This document shows, piece after piece, positions 1 through 13,600 of a stretch of 64,000 bases of DNA (position 1 is its first letter; every line of letters starts with the position of its first letter). The translations under genes were made by a program, and so were the position numbers. Origin of the DNA: Ridgeia piscesae. Its lineage: Eukaryota > Annelida > Polychaeta > Sabellida > Siboglinidae. Location of the stretch: the NCBI GenBank assembly GCA_025642075.2, contig JAODUO010000471.1:1-64000 (forward strand), read 5' to 3'. The notes under the pieces were generated by a model. The model saw nothing but the letters and a program-made list of their open reading frames with translations. It searched no databases and was not told where the DNA came from.

Positions 1-2190
1 GGGAAAAGGAGGGGAGAATGGGAGAGACGCAAATAGAGGGAGAGTGAGGGAGTGAGAGAAAATCCCTGAAAGCACCTAACCAGCATCAGTAGATTAGGAA
101 TACAATTTAAGTTGACCGCAAGTTAAAATGTAATAATTAAGTTAACACAATGTGGATGGGCATAAAGATATGAATTTTGTTATGATATTTGCACGGAAAG
201 ACAAGTTTTATTTGTTCACAAATTTATTTTCACCTGGATATCAGTATACATGGATGTTGGATTGTTAACCATTAATACATAAATACATAGCAAACTGTGA
301 ATTTTATTATCTCAGTCTATAGCAATAAACAATATGAAGAGAAAATATGCTCACAGGCGATACATAAAACACTGGAGATAGTTTATCACCTTACAATGTT
401 GTTGCTACCATCTTGTCACATCAACTGCAGTAAGTAATGAATGACCTGTGACAGGTCATATTATCGAGGGGTGACATGGTATCTCAATAAAGCAAACGTT
501 TTGAAGTATGCTGTGCAAAGTGTGGACACACAACTTCTAACCACTCACAAACACTATGTCAGTAGACGGTTCAGCAGAATAAAGACATGTCAACTAAATA
601 AAACAGCCCAACAAAATAAAATTAAGATAACCCACCAAAATATATGTATACAGCTCATCAGAATAAAGATAGCCCACTAGAATAAAAATAACCCACCAAC
701 ATATTAAGTCCCCTAGAATAAAGATAGCCCACCAGAATATAGACAACCCACTGGATCTCGCATCAAGTTGGTTTTCAACATTAGCTAATATATGTATAAC
801 CACATGGGCAACAGTGAAACCTTACTTAGCCACCGAGACACTTAATGTGTAAATTAAACAGACACTGTACAATGTCATCCATTATGTGATAAATGACTCC
901 TACGTGCAAAGTAACACGTTTAAGAAACTGCAAGACAATCGCATATTTCACATGAATGTTTATACGGTTGTATGTTAAATGAATGTCTAAGTTTAACTAT
1001 GCACATCCTATAAGACATTTGAGTCAAGCAGCAGCATGATGAGAACAACATCTCTCTGCTTGCCAGTATCAGCAGTACTCCACAACCATTAACTTTCAGA
1101 AAGACTCATATCTGTGATATTTTCAAAACCAATGTCCATCACAACTGCTGTTAGCAATATAACTTTGGTTGTATTATTCAAACCATATCTCATCCCATGG
1201 CCAGTTGAACACAGTGCAAAAAAATACAAATATTTACATATTATATATGTACAAGCAAGTGTTTTCATATTTTATGTACATATCTGGTCTGTGACATGAG
1301 TCATTTACAAGTATACACCTCATACACATTTCTCTGACAACAGAACCATTAGTGAGAGATGCATTTGTAACTTGAATATGTCTTACTTAAAGGGAGGATG
1401 CCAGCTCCTCTGCCCAGAATTGGTCAAGTAGTAATTTGTAATGGGAACCTACTGCGTGTGAAAGTTAAACATCAAAGGCTATTGTGGTTAACTCTGCTTG
1501 CCTTGGCATTACTGCCAATCAATTTTTATTTTGAAACTGGATGTTCTGTTTATAATTTGAATGAATGAATTGAATTTGCAGGCAGAATCTGTCAAATTGC
1601 TGACCCAGGGAACTGCTGACCCGGGCTACCGTAACGTGTTTACAAACCCGCCGAACGCTGGTATAATCATGTGTATTAATATATTTGAAAACGGTACACA
1701 GCGCGATGTGTACTACATATTGAACTTTACAGATACTTGATATACTCTGCAACTTGACGCATATATATACAGTAGTCACTTTTTATACGGCCCCCTCGCC
1801 ATCGGTCACCCGGATTATGGCCATATTTTCATTGCAATAGCATTTTCTAATACAAACTGTCTCTCACCAGCGGCCACCCGGCTAACGTGGCTAGTGGTCA
1901 AAGTTGGATGAAGAATCTTCCCCTCTTCAGCCAATCGCAAGTCGAAAACTGCAATATTTAATCACAAGTCAAAAATAAATTACGTTGGCCTACCATACAC
2001 ACTCGTCGTTCTTGGCAAAACATCACAAAGACGGTATTGTTACAATGTTAGATGTCTCGAATGTTGACAACGGACATGTGTGCTTAAGAAGGAGCGGCCA
2101 GTTTGCCTTGAAAGAGGGGCATTCATCGATGGTTCCCCTCACAAGGGGCCATCCGCATTATACGGTCACTTTGGGTTTGCTGAAGGCTTG
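1..2190. other. AT-rich sequence without a supported gene
   Basis: Short ORFs on both strands have no recognisable domains, splice partners or family signatures. The only structure I see is a degenerate short tandem repeat at about 585-760. I see no convincing exon. Confidence 0.6.
585..760. repeat. degenerate tandem repeat of about 20-25 bp
   Basis: The phrase AGAATAAAGATAGCCCAC recurs with variants such as AAAATAACCCACCA. Units are imperfect and unevenly spaced, so this is an old, eroded simple repeat. It makes a short spurious minus-strand ORF. Confidence 0.5.
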
Positions 2191-2201
2191 GCCGTATAAT
2201 A

Positions 2202-2444
<243 letters not shown>

Positions 2445-2454
2445 AGTAGTTAGC

Positions 2455-2592
2455 GCATGCTAGCCTCGATTATCCAGGCTCCGTGAAGTGGCAGCACTTT
2501 TAAGCCCGTGTCTTCTCTGTGTAGTTCCGCAGCCGACCGACAGTCGGTTAAGCGAGACTACTGCTGTCCCTGCTAAGCCCAGGCGGCCGGCA
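2455..2592 (+). repeat. copy of a dispersed repeat also present near 58.2 and 58.5 kb
   Basis: The segment with CAGGCTCCGTGAAGTGGCAG and, 60 bp later, CAGTCGGTTAAGCGAGACTA recurs at 58155-58200 and 58440-58575 with few changes. The family is unidentified. It is likely a non-autonomous transposable element because copies lie in unrelated flanks. Confidence 0.65.
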
Positions 2593-3141
2593 ACGGAGCG
2601 CATCATACAGTGACTTGCAGGCAATTGTCAATGTTTGACTACGTCTGTGATATGAAACTGACATGTGTGCAAAGATTATGAAGTGAGTAATTTATAATAA
2701 GTCAGTAATAAACCGGCGGCTCGTAATAGTTCATTCACAGCCACAATAGAAATGAACTGGTTAGGTCTTTTATTAATAATTATTGAATACATAAATTGAT
2801 GCCGCTGATGTTATTTTCGGTGAATACGTAATCGTAATATGAACGAGTAGTTTGTCTTTTTTATTAAATTGGTCACTGTCAGTTACGTTGAAAACAGCCT
2901 GCGTGAACCCTGTAAAACACCCGTTGTGGACCCTCAAATATCATGGGAGGGGACGACAAATATGTATATCGAAAGACCTCTTGTAGTTGACAATAGTGCG
3001 TCGCACGTCATGCTATAACGTATAACGTAACCTCGTTTCCAAAAACCGCGGGAATCATGTCGCGGGACGATTGGCTTATGCTCTACCTGAACGGCCTATG
3101 ACGTCATGAAACGTTACCGTAACCACGAGTTGGCAGTTAGA

Positions 3142-3638
3142 AATCTCATAGTAACGGCAACGTCCAAAAAGGCAAAAGATGTGCCGACACCCACGCCGAA
3201 GAAACGATACCAACAAATGTTTACGATGTCGGAACATCTCGACAGGACGTGGCAGCCTACGCACGCGACGACATCACTACCGGCCGTGCAGAGGGACACG
3301 TGAAGGCACTGCAGGAGTGTGGAGTGCAGCCGTTGACGCAGTACTCCACGGTCGGCGCATCCACATTCCGAGGTAAGATTCTCATATTAGTCTGTAGAAG
3401 TCTTGCAACTTATTCCGTCTATTCTTATACGATATGTCATACCGTTAGACTCTATACGGAAAAGGCAGCGCAACCAACTTAAACGAGTTAACTAATTGTC
3501 GGTTTCCTTTGCATTTCAGGTGCCTCGCGTGTCCGGCCCATTCGCATGGTCCCGTTCACCGACGGACTCGCTGTTGCCGGCCGACCGTATTCGAACGCGG
3601 TCTTCGTCGTGAACATGCTCCGACGAGTTGTTGTTAAG
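3142..3638 (+). CDS. candidate two-exon coding fragment, unknown protein
   Basis: A frame is open after a stop near 3140 and runs to 3372, ending in CGA-G before a consensus donor (GTAAG). A second piece starts after TTTGCATTTCAG at 3520, keeps the phase (G+GT) and stays open to AAG at 3638, before GTTAGG. The joined peptide includes VAAYARDDITTGRAEG and later RPYSNAVFVVNMLRR. No start codon, upstream exon or downstream exon was found, and I do not recognise the family. The GC content is higher than the surroundings. It could be an exon pair of a gene cut by rearrangement, a relic, or chance. Confidence 0.3.
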
Positions 3639-4657
3639 GTTAGGCCTAGGCCTCTAGTTATAATAAGTTTATAATTAGAATTTACCTTTATAATCAGAAG
3701 AACGTTCCGGGGGTCCGGAGGGGGTATCTGGGGAAATTCGGGGGTCGCCCGCATCCAGATAATGGTAACTACAATTTACGTAAAGATAAATATAAAGTTG
3801 TTACTTTAATAGTTAGATGGTACATTTTATTTATTACGATTGTAAAACATTTGCTTGATCAGTTTCCAGTTGTGTTCCCGGAGTGAGCCGGAAGTTGATG
3901 AGACGACCGATCAATGATTGGCAAATGACAGCTAGCTGAAACGCAGACCCACGATCTCCGATCGTCCCTCATCAAAACCGACGGCTAGACGCGTTCACGT
4001 CCTTCGTTGTCGTCACAACATTTGCACCGAGCAGACCGCAAAAGTCCGTCGAACACGCACGAGGCCCCGATCGGCCTACGTCAAGCGAGACGTCCGTTGT
4101 TGGTAGCCTGATACCGCTGCCAGACTACGTAGGCCAACGTCTATCAAGACACGCATGCGCAGATCGGCCATCGATCGAAACTTCCGGCGTCGCCGAAAAA
4201 ACTGGACATTTGTAACCAAATCCGATGTTCAACTCACAACATTCGATTACAAAAAAGACAATGTGTTGGTTGCCCTGGAGACAATGACGTTTGTTGACAA
4301 ACTCGAACAATAACACCACGTGGACTCTGATCGTGTCTTGTCGTCAGTTAATAAAGTTTATGCTCCGTTAAACTTGAATAAAGTTGTTGACGTCGTTTAT
4401 CTGGCTAACACTATGTTCTTAACCTCCCAGTTAAGTACCGATCTCGACGTCATAATTGCACAGTGACCATTTCACATGCATTGAATTACGCCCTACCCAT
4501 ATATTTAGCAGACCACTTCGCCATATGTAGCGTGGTAATTTTTTTAATTAAGTGTTAATTTCAAGACATGCTAGATAAATGGCAGGTCCGTTCCGCACAA
4601 TATACGTTGCTGCGTTGCTTGTTTAGTAGTTCCATCACTTACGAGCTTCTTCGGTTA
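3639..4657. other. non-coding left flank of the satellite array
   Basis: I see no ORF with family features and no RNA gene. The transition into the 42-bp array at 4658 is abrupt, with only a few degenerate bases (TAGTAGTTCC near 4624) resembling the monomer. Confidence 0.5.
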
Positions 4658-7600
4658 CCTCGTAGTTCCTCCAGTAGAACCCCGTTCTCCCATTCCTGTC
4701 CTCGTAGTTCCTCCAGTAGAACCCCGTTCTCCCATTCCTGTCCTCGTAGTTCCTCCAGTAGAACCCCGTTCTCCCATTCCTGTCCTCGTAGTTCCTCCAG
4801 TAGAACCCCGTTCTCCCATTCCTGTCCTCGTAGTTCCTCCAGTAGAACCCCGTTCTCCCATTCCTGTCCTCGTAGTTCCTCCAGCAGAACCCCGTTCTCC
4901 CATTCCTGTCCTCGTAGTTCCTCCAGTAGAACCCCGTTCTCCCATTCCTGTCCTCGTAGTTCCTCCAGTAGAACCCCGTTCTCCCATTCCTGTCCTCGTA
5001 GTTCCTCCAGTGGAACCCCGTTCTCCCATTCCTGTCCTCGTAGTTCCTCCGGTAGAACCCCGTTCTCCCATTCCTGTCCTCGTAGTTCCTCCAGTAGAAC
5101 CCCGTTCTCCCATTCCTGTCCTCGTAGTTCCTCCAGTAGAACCCCGTTCTCCCATTCCTGTCCTCGTAGTTCCTCCAGTAGAACCCCGTTCTCCCATTCC
5201 TGTCCTCGTAGTTCCTCCAGTAGAACCTCGTTCTCCCATTCCTGTCCTCGTAGTTCCTCCAGTGGAACCCCGTTCTCCCATTCCTGTCCTCGTAGTTCCT
5301 CCAGTAGAACCCCGTTCTCCCATTCCTGTCCTCGTAGTTCCTCCGGTAGAACCCCGTTCTCCCATTCCTGTCCTCGTAGTTCCTCCAGTAGAACCCCGTT
5401 CTCCCATTCCTGTCCTCGTAGTTCCTCCAGTGGAACCCCGTTCTCCCATTCCTGTCCTCGTAGTTCCTCCAGTAGAACCCCGTTCTCCCATTCCTGTCCT
5501 CGTAGTTCCTCCAGGAGAACCCCGTTCTCCCATTCCTGTCCTCGTAGTTCCTCCAGTAGAACCCCGTTCTCCCATTCCTGTCCTCGTAGTACCTCCAGCA
5601 GAACCCCGTTCTCCCATTCCTGTCCTCGTAGTTCCTCCAGCAGAACCCCGTTCTCCCATTCCTGTCCTCGTAGTTCCTCCGGTAGAACCCCGTTCTCCCA
5701 TTCCTGTCCTCGTAGTTCCTCCAGTAGAACCCCGTTCTCCCATTCCTGTCCTCGTAGTTCCTCCAGCAGAACCCCGTTCTCCCATTCCTGTCCTCGCAGT
5801 TCCTCCAGTAGAACCCCGTTCTCCCATTCCTGTCCTCGTAGTACCTCCAGCAGAACCCCGTTCTCTCATTCCTGTCCTCGTAGTTCCTCCAGTAGAACCC
5901 CGTTCTCCCATTCCTGTCCTCGTAGTTCCTCCAGCAGAACCCCGTTCTCCCATTCCTGTCCTCGTAGCTCCTCCAGTAGAACCCCGTTCTCCCATTCCTG
6001 CCCTCGTAGTTCCTCCAGTAGAACCCCGTTCTCCCATTCCTGCCCTCGTAGTTCCTCCAGTAGAACCCCGTTCTCCCATTCCTGTCCTCGTAGTTCCTCC
6101 AGTAGAACCCCGTTCTCCCATTCCTGTCCTCGTAGTTCCTCCAGTAGAACCCCGTTCTCCCATTCCTGTCCTCGTAGTTCCTCCAGCAGAACCCCGTTCT
6201 CCCATTCCTGCCCTCGTAGTTCCTCCAGCAGAACCCTGTTCTCTCATTCCTGCCCTCGTAGTTCCTCCAGCAGAACCCTGTTCTCTCATTCCTGCCCTCG
6301 TAGTTCCTCCAGTAGAACCCTGTTCTCTCATTCCTGCCCTCGTAGTTCCTCCAGTAGAACCCCGTTCTCCCATTCCTGTCCTCGTAGTTCCTCCAGTAGA
6401 ACCCCGTTCTCCCATTCCTGTCCTCGTAGTTCCTCCAGTAGAACCTCGTTCTCCCATTCCTGTCCTCGTAGTTCCTCCAGCAGAACCCCGTTCTACCATT
6501 CCTGTCCTCGTAGTTCCTCCAGCAGAACCCCGTTCTACCATTCCTGTCCTCGTAGTTCCTCCAGTAGAACCTCGTTCTCCCATTCCTGTCCTCGTAGTTC
6601 CTCCAGTAGAACCCCGTTCTCCCATTCCTGTCCTCGTAGTTCCTCCAGCAGAACCCCGTTCTCCCATTCCTGTCCTCGTAGTTCCTCCAGTAGAACCTCG
6701 TTCTCCCATTCCTGTCCTCGTAGTTCCTCCAGTAGAACCCCGTTCTCCCATTCCTGTCCTCGTAGTTCCTCCAGCAGAACCCCGTTCTCCCATTCCTGTC
6801 CTCGTAGTTCCTCCAGTAGAACCCCGTTCTCCCATTCCTGTCCTCGTAGTTCCTCCAGTAGAACCCCGTTCTCCCATTCCTGTCCTCGTAGTTCCTCCAG
6901 TAGAACCCCGTTCTCCCATTCCTGTCCTCGTAGTTCCTCCAGTAGAACCCCGTTCTCCCATTCCTGTCCTCGTAGTTCCTCCAGTAGAACCCCGTTCTCC
7001 CATTCCTGTCCTCGTAGCTCCTCCAGTAGATCCCCGTTCTCCCATTCCTGTCCTCGTAGTTCCTCCAGTAGAACCCCGTTCTCTCATTCCTGTCCTCGTA
7101 GTTCCTCCAGCAGAACCCCGTTCTCCCATTCCTGTCCTCGTAGTTCCTCCAGTAGAACCCCGTTCTACCATTCCTGTCCCTCGTAGTTCCTCCAGTAGAA
7201 CCCCGTTCTCCCATTCCTGTCCTCGTAGTTCCTCCAGTAGAACCCCGTTCTACCATTCCTGTCCTCGTAGTTCCTCCAGTAGAACCCCGTTCTACCATTC
7301 CTGTCCTCGTAGTTCCTCCAGTAGAACCCCGTTCTCCCATTCCTGTCCTCGTAGTTCCTCCAGTAGAACCCCGTTCTCCCATTCCTGTCCTCGTAGTTCC
7401 TCCAGCAGAACCCCGTTCTCCCATTCCTGTCCTCGTAGTTCCTCCAGTAGAACCCCGTTCTCCCATTCCTGTCCTCGTAGCTCCTCCAGTAGATCCCCGT
7501 TCTCCCATTCCTGTCCTCGTAGTTCCTCCAGCAGAACCCCGTTCTCCCATTCCTGTCCTCGTAGTTCCTCCAGTAGAACCCCGTTCTCCCATTCCTGTCC

Positions 7601-10600
7601 TCGTAGCTCCTCCAGTAGATCCCCGTTATCCCATTCCTGTCCTCGTAGTTCCTCCAGTAGAACCCCGTTCTCTCATTCCTGTCCTCGTAGTTCCTCCAGC
7701 AGAACCCCGTTCTCCCATTCCTGTCCTCGTAGTTCCTCCAGTAGAACCCCGTTCTACCATTCCTGTCCTCGTAGTTCCTCCAGTAGAACCCTGTTCTCCC
7801 ATTCCTGTCCTCGTAGTTCCTCCAGTAGAACCCCGTTCTCCCATTCCTGTCCTCGTAGTTCCTCCAGCAGAACCCCGTTCTCCCATTCCTGTCCTCGTAG
7901 CTCCTCCAGTAGATCCCCGTTCTCCCATTCCTGTCCTCGTAGTTCCTCCAGTAGAACCCCGTTCTCCCATTCCTGTCCTCGTAGTTCCTCCAGAAGATCC
8001 CCGTTCTCCCATTCCTGTCCTCGTAGCTCCTCCAGTAGATCCCCGTTCTCCCATTCCTGTCCTCGTAGCTCCTCCAGTAGAACCCCGTTCTCCCATTCCT
8101 GTCCTCGTAGTTCCTCCAGTAGAACCCCGTTCTCCCATTCCTGTCCTCGTAGGTCCTCCAGCAGAACCCCGTTCTCCCATTCCTGTCCTCGTAGCTCCTC
8201 CAGTAGATCCCCGTTCTCCCATTCCTGTCCTCGTAGCTCCTCCAGTAGAACGCCGTTCTCCCATTCCTGTCCTCGTAGTTCCTCCAGTAGAACGCCGTTC
8301 TCCCATTCCTGTCCTCGTAGTTCCTCCAGTAGAACGCCGTTCTCCCATTCCTGTCCTCGTAGTTCCTCCAGCAGAACCCTGTTCTCCCCTTCCCTCGTAG
8401 TTCCTCCAGTAGAACCCCGTTCTCCCATTCCTGTCCTCGTAGTTCCTCCAGTAGAACCCCGTTCTCCCATTCCTGTCCTCGTAGTTCCTCCAGTAGAACC
8501 CCGTTCTCCCATTCCTGTCCTCGTAGTTCCTCCAGCAGAACCCTGTTCTCCCATTCATGTCCTCGTAGTTCCTCCAGCAGAACCCTGTTCTCCCATTCCT
8601 GTCCTCGTAGTTCCTCCAGTAGAACCCCGTTCTCCCATTCCTGTCCTCGTAGTTCCTCCAGTAGAACCCCGTTCTCCCATTCCTGTCCTCGTAGTTCCTC
8701 CAGTAGAACCCCGTTCTCATTCATGTCCTCGTAGTTCCTCCAGTAGAACCCCGTTCTCCCATTCCTGTCCTCGTAGTTCCTCCAGTAGAACCCCGTTCTC
8801 CCATTCCTGTCCTCGTAGTTCCTCCAGTAGAACCCCGTTCTCCCATTCCTGTCCTCGTAGTTCCTCCAGTGGAACCCCGTTCTCCCATTCCTGTCCTCGT
8901 AGTTCCTCCAGTAGAACCCCGTTCTCCCATTCCTGTCCTCGTAGTACCTCCAGTAGAACCCCGTTCTCCCATTCCTGTCCTCGTAGTTCCTCCAGTGGAA
9001 CCCCGTTCTCCCATTCCTGTCCTCGTAGTTCCTCCAGTAGAACCCCGTTCTCCCATTCCTGTCCTCGTAGTTCCTCCAGTAGAACCCCGTTCTCCCCTTC
9101 CTGTCCTCGTAGTTCCTCCAGTAGAACCCCGTTCTCCCATTCCTGTCCTCGTAGTTCCTCCAGTAGAACCCCGTTCTCCCATTCCTGTCCTCGTAGTACC
9201 TCCAGTAGAACCCCGTTCTCCCCTTCCTGTCCTCGTAGTTCCTCCAGTAGAACCCCGTTCTCCCATTCATGTCCTCGTAGTTCCTCCAGTAGAACCCCGT
9301 TCTCCCATTCCTGTCCTCGTAGTTCCTCCAGTAGAACCCCGTTCTCCCCTTCCTGTCCTCGTAGTTCCTCCAGTAGAACCCCGTTCTCCCATTCCTGTCC
9401 TCGTAGTTCCTCCAGTAGAACCCCGTTCTCTCATTCCTGTCCTCCCTCGTAGTTCCTCCAGTAGAACCCTGTTCTCCCATTCCTGTCCTCGTAGTTCCTC
9501 CAGTAGAACCCCGTTCTCCCATTCCTGTCTTCGTAGTTCCTCCAGCAGAACCCCGTTCTCCCATTCCTGTCCTCGTAGTTCCTCCGGTAGAACCCCGTTC
9601 TCCCATTCCTGTCCTCGTAGTTCCTCCAGTAGAACCCCGTTCTCCCATTCCTGTCCTCGTAGTTCCTCCAGTAGAACCCCGTTCTCCCATTCCTGTCCTC
9701 GTAGTTCCTCCAGTAGAACCGTTCTCCCATTCCTGTCCTCGTAGTTCCTCCAGTAGAACCTCGTTCTCCCATTCCTGTCCTCGCAGTTCCTCCAGTGGAA
9801 CCCCGTTGTCCCATTCCTGTCCTCGTAGTTCCTCCAGTAGAACCCCGTTCTCCCATTCCTGTCCTCGTAGTTCCTCCGGTAGAACCCCGTTCTCCCATTC
9901 CTGTCCTCGTAGTTCCTCCAGTAGAACCCCGTTCTCCCATTCCTGTCCTCGTAGTTCCTCCAGTGGAACCCCGTTCTCCCTTCCTGTCCTCGTAGTTCCT
10001 CCAGTAGAACCCCGTTCTCCCATTCCTGTCCTCGTAGTTCCTCCGGTAGAACCCCGTTCTCCCATTCCTGTCCTCGTAGTTCCTCCAGTAGAACCCCGTT
10101 CTCCCATTCCTGTCCTCGTAGTACCTCCAGCAGAACCCCGTTCTCCCATTCCTGTCCTCGTAGTACCTCAGCAGAACCCCGTTCTCCCATTCCTGTCCTC
10201 GTAGTTCCTCCAGTAGAACCCCGTTCTCCCATTCCTGTCCTCGTAGTTCCTCCAGTGGAACCCCGTTCTCCCATTCCTGTCCTCGTAGTTCCTCCAGCAG
10301 AACCCCGTTCTCCCATTCCTGTCCTCGCAGTTCCTCCAGTAGAACCCCGTTCTCCCATTCCTGTCCTCGTAGTTCCTCCAGCAGAACCCCGTTCTCTCAT
10401 TCCTGTCCTCGTAGTTCCTCCAGTAGAACCCCGTTCTCCCATTCCTGTCCTCGTAGTTCCTCCAGCAGAACCCCGTTCTCCCATTCCTGCCCTCGTAGTT
10501 CCTCCAGTAGAACCCCGTTCTCCCATTCCTGCCCTCGTAGTTCCTCCAGTAGAACCCCGTTCTCCCATTCCTGTCCTCGTAGTTCCTCCAGTAGAACCCC

Positions 10601-13600
10601 GTTCTCCCATTCCTGTCCTCGTAGTTCCTCCAGTAGAACCCCGTTCTCCCATTCCTGTCCTCGTAGTTCCTCCAGCAGAACCCCGTTCTCCCATTCCTGC
10701 CCTCGTAGTTCCTCCAGCAGAACCCTGTTCTCTCATTCCTGCCCTCGTAGTTCCTCCAGCAGAACCCTGTTCTCTCATTCCTGCCCTCGTAGTTCCTCCA
10801 GTAGAACCCTGTTCTCCCATTCCTGCCCTCGTAGTTCCTCCAGTAGAACCCCGTTCTCCCATTCCTGTCCTCGTAGTTCCTCCAGTAGAACCCCGTTCTC
10901 CCATTCCTGTCCTCGTAGTTCCTCCAGTAGAACCTCGTTCTCCCATTCCTGTCCTCGTAGTTCCTCCAGCAGAACCCCGTTCTACCATTCCTGTCCTCGT
11001 AGTTCCTCCAGCAGAACCCCGTTCTACCATTCCTGTCCTCGTAGTTCCTCCAGTAGAACCTCGTTCTCCCATTCCTGTCCTCGTAGTTCCTCCAGTAGAA
11101 CCCCGTTCTCCCATTCCTGTCCTCGTAGTTCCTCCAGCAGAACCCCGTTCTCCCATTCCTGTCCTCGTAGTTCCTCCAGTAGAACCTCGTTCTCCCATTC
11201 CTGTCCTCGTTGTTCCTCGAGTAGAACCCCGTTCTCCCATTCCTGTCCTCGTAGTTCCTCCAGCAGAACCCCGTTCTCCCATTCCTGTCCTCGTAGTTCC
11301 TCCAGTAGAACCCCGTTCTCCCATTCCTGTCCTCGTAGTTCCTCCAGTAGAACCCCGTTCTCCCATTCCTGTCCTCGTAGTTCCTCCAGTAGAACCCCGT
11401 TCTCCCATTCCTGTCCTCGTAGTTCCTCCAGTAGAACCCCGTTCTCCCATTCCTGTCCTCGTAGTTCCTCCAGTAGAACCCCGTTCTCCCATTCCTGTCC
11501 TCGTAGCTCCTCCAGTAGATCCCCGTTCTCCCATTCCTGTCCTTAGTTCCTCCAGTAGAACCCCGTTCTCTCATTCCTGTCCTCGTAGTTCCTCCAGCAG
11601 AACCCCGTTCTCCCATTCCTGTCCTCGTAGTTCCTCCAGTAGAACCCCGTTCTACCATTCCTGTCCTCGTAGTTCCTCCAGTAGAACCCCGTTCTCCCAT
11701 TCCTGTCCTCGTAGTTCCTCCAGTAGAACCCCGTTCTACCATTCCTGTCCTCGTAGTTCCTCCAGTAGAACCCCGTTCTACCATTCCTGTCCTCGTAGTT
11801 CCTCCAGTAGAACCCCGTTCTCCCATTCCTGTCCTCGTAGTTCCTCCAGTAGAACCCCGTTCTCCCATTCCTGTCCTCGTAGTTCCTCCAGCAGAACCCC
11901 GTTCTCCCATTCCTGTCCTCGTAGTTCCTCCAGTAGAACCCCGTTCTCCCATTCCTGTCCTCGTAGCTCCTCCAGTAGATCCCCGTTCTCCCATTCCTGT
12001 CCTCGTAGTTCCTCCAGCAGAACCCCGTTCTCCCATTCCTGTCCTCGTAGTTCCTCCAGTGGAACCCCGTTCTCCCATTCCTGTCCTCGTAGCTCCTCCA
12101 GTAGATCCCCGTTCTCCCATTCCTGTCCTCGTAGTTCCTCCAGTAGAACCCCGTTCTCTCATTCCTGTCCTCGTAGTTCCTCCAGCAGAACCCCGTTCTC
12201 CCATTCCTGTCCTCGTAGTTCCTCCAGTAGAACCCCGTTCTACCATTCCTGTCCTCGTAGTTCCTCCAGTAGAACCCTGTTCTCCCATTCCTGTCCTCGT
12301 AGTTCCTCCAGTAGAACCCCGTTCTCCCATTCCTGTCCTCGTAGTTCCTCCAGCAGAACCCCGTTCTCCCATTCCTGTCCTCGTAGCTCCTCCAGTAGAT
12401 CCCCGTTCTCCCATTCCTGTCCTCGTAGTTCCTCCAGTAGAACCCCGTTCTCCCATTCCTGTCCTCGTAGTTCCTCCAGAAGATCCCCGTTCTCCCATTC
12501 CTGTCCTCGTAGCTCCTCCAGTAGATCCCCGTTCTCCCATTCCTGTCCTCGTAGCTCCTCCAGTAGAACCCCGTTCTCCCATTCCTGTCCTCGTAGTTCC
12601 TCCAGTAGAACCCCGTTCTCCCATTCCTGTCCTCGTAGGTCCTCCAGCAGAACCCCGTTCTCCCATTCCTGTCCTCGTAGCTCCTCCAGTAGATCCCCGT
12701 TCTCCCATTCCTGTCCTCGTAGCTCCTCCAGTAGAACGCCGTTCTCCCATTCCTGTCCTCGTAGTTCCTCCAGTAGAACGCCGTTCTCCCATTCCTGTCC
12801 TCGTAGTTCCTCCAGTAGAACGCCGTTCTCCCATTCCTGTCCTCGTAGTTCCTCCAGCAGAACCCTGTTCTCCCCTTCCTGTCCTCGTAGTTCCTCCAGT
12901 AGAACCCCGTTCTCCCATTCCTGTCCTCGTAGTTCCTCCAGTAGAACCCCGTTCTCCCATTCCTGTCCTCGTAGTTCCTCCAGTAGAACCCCGTTCTCCC
13001 ATTCCTGTCCTCGTAGTTCCTCCAGCAGAACCCTGTTCTCCCATTCATGTCCTCGTAGTTCCTCCAGCAGAACCCTGTTCTCCCATTCCTGTCCTCGTAG
13101 TTCCTCCAGTAGAACCCCGTTCTCCCATTCCTGTCCTCGTAGTTCCTCCAGTAGAACCCCGTTCTCCCATTCCTGTCCTCGTAGTTCCTCCAGTAGAACC
13201 CCGTTCTCCCATTCCTGTCTCGTAGTTCCTCCAGTAGAACCCCGTTCTCCCATTCCTGTCCTCGTAGTTCCTCCAGTAGAACCCCGTTCTCCCATTCCTG
13301 TCCTCGTAGTTCCTCCAGTAGAACCCCGTTCTCCCATTCCTGTCCTCGTAGTTCCTCCAGTGGAACCCCGTTCTCCCATTCCTGTCCTCGTAGTTCCTCC
13401 AGTAGAACCCCGTTCTCCCATTCCTGTCCTCGTAGTTCCTCCAGTAGAACCCCGTTCTCCCATTCCTGTCCTCGTAGTTCCTCCAGTGGAACCCCGTTCT
13501 CCCATTCCTGTCCTCGTAGTTCCTCCAGTAGAACCCCGTTCTCCCATTCCTGTCCTCGTAGTTCCTCCAGTGGAGAACCCCGTTCTCCCCTTCCTGTCCT

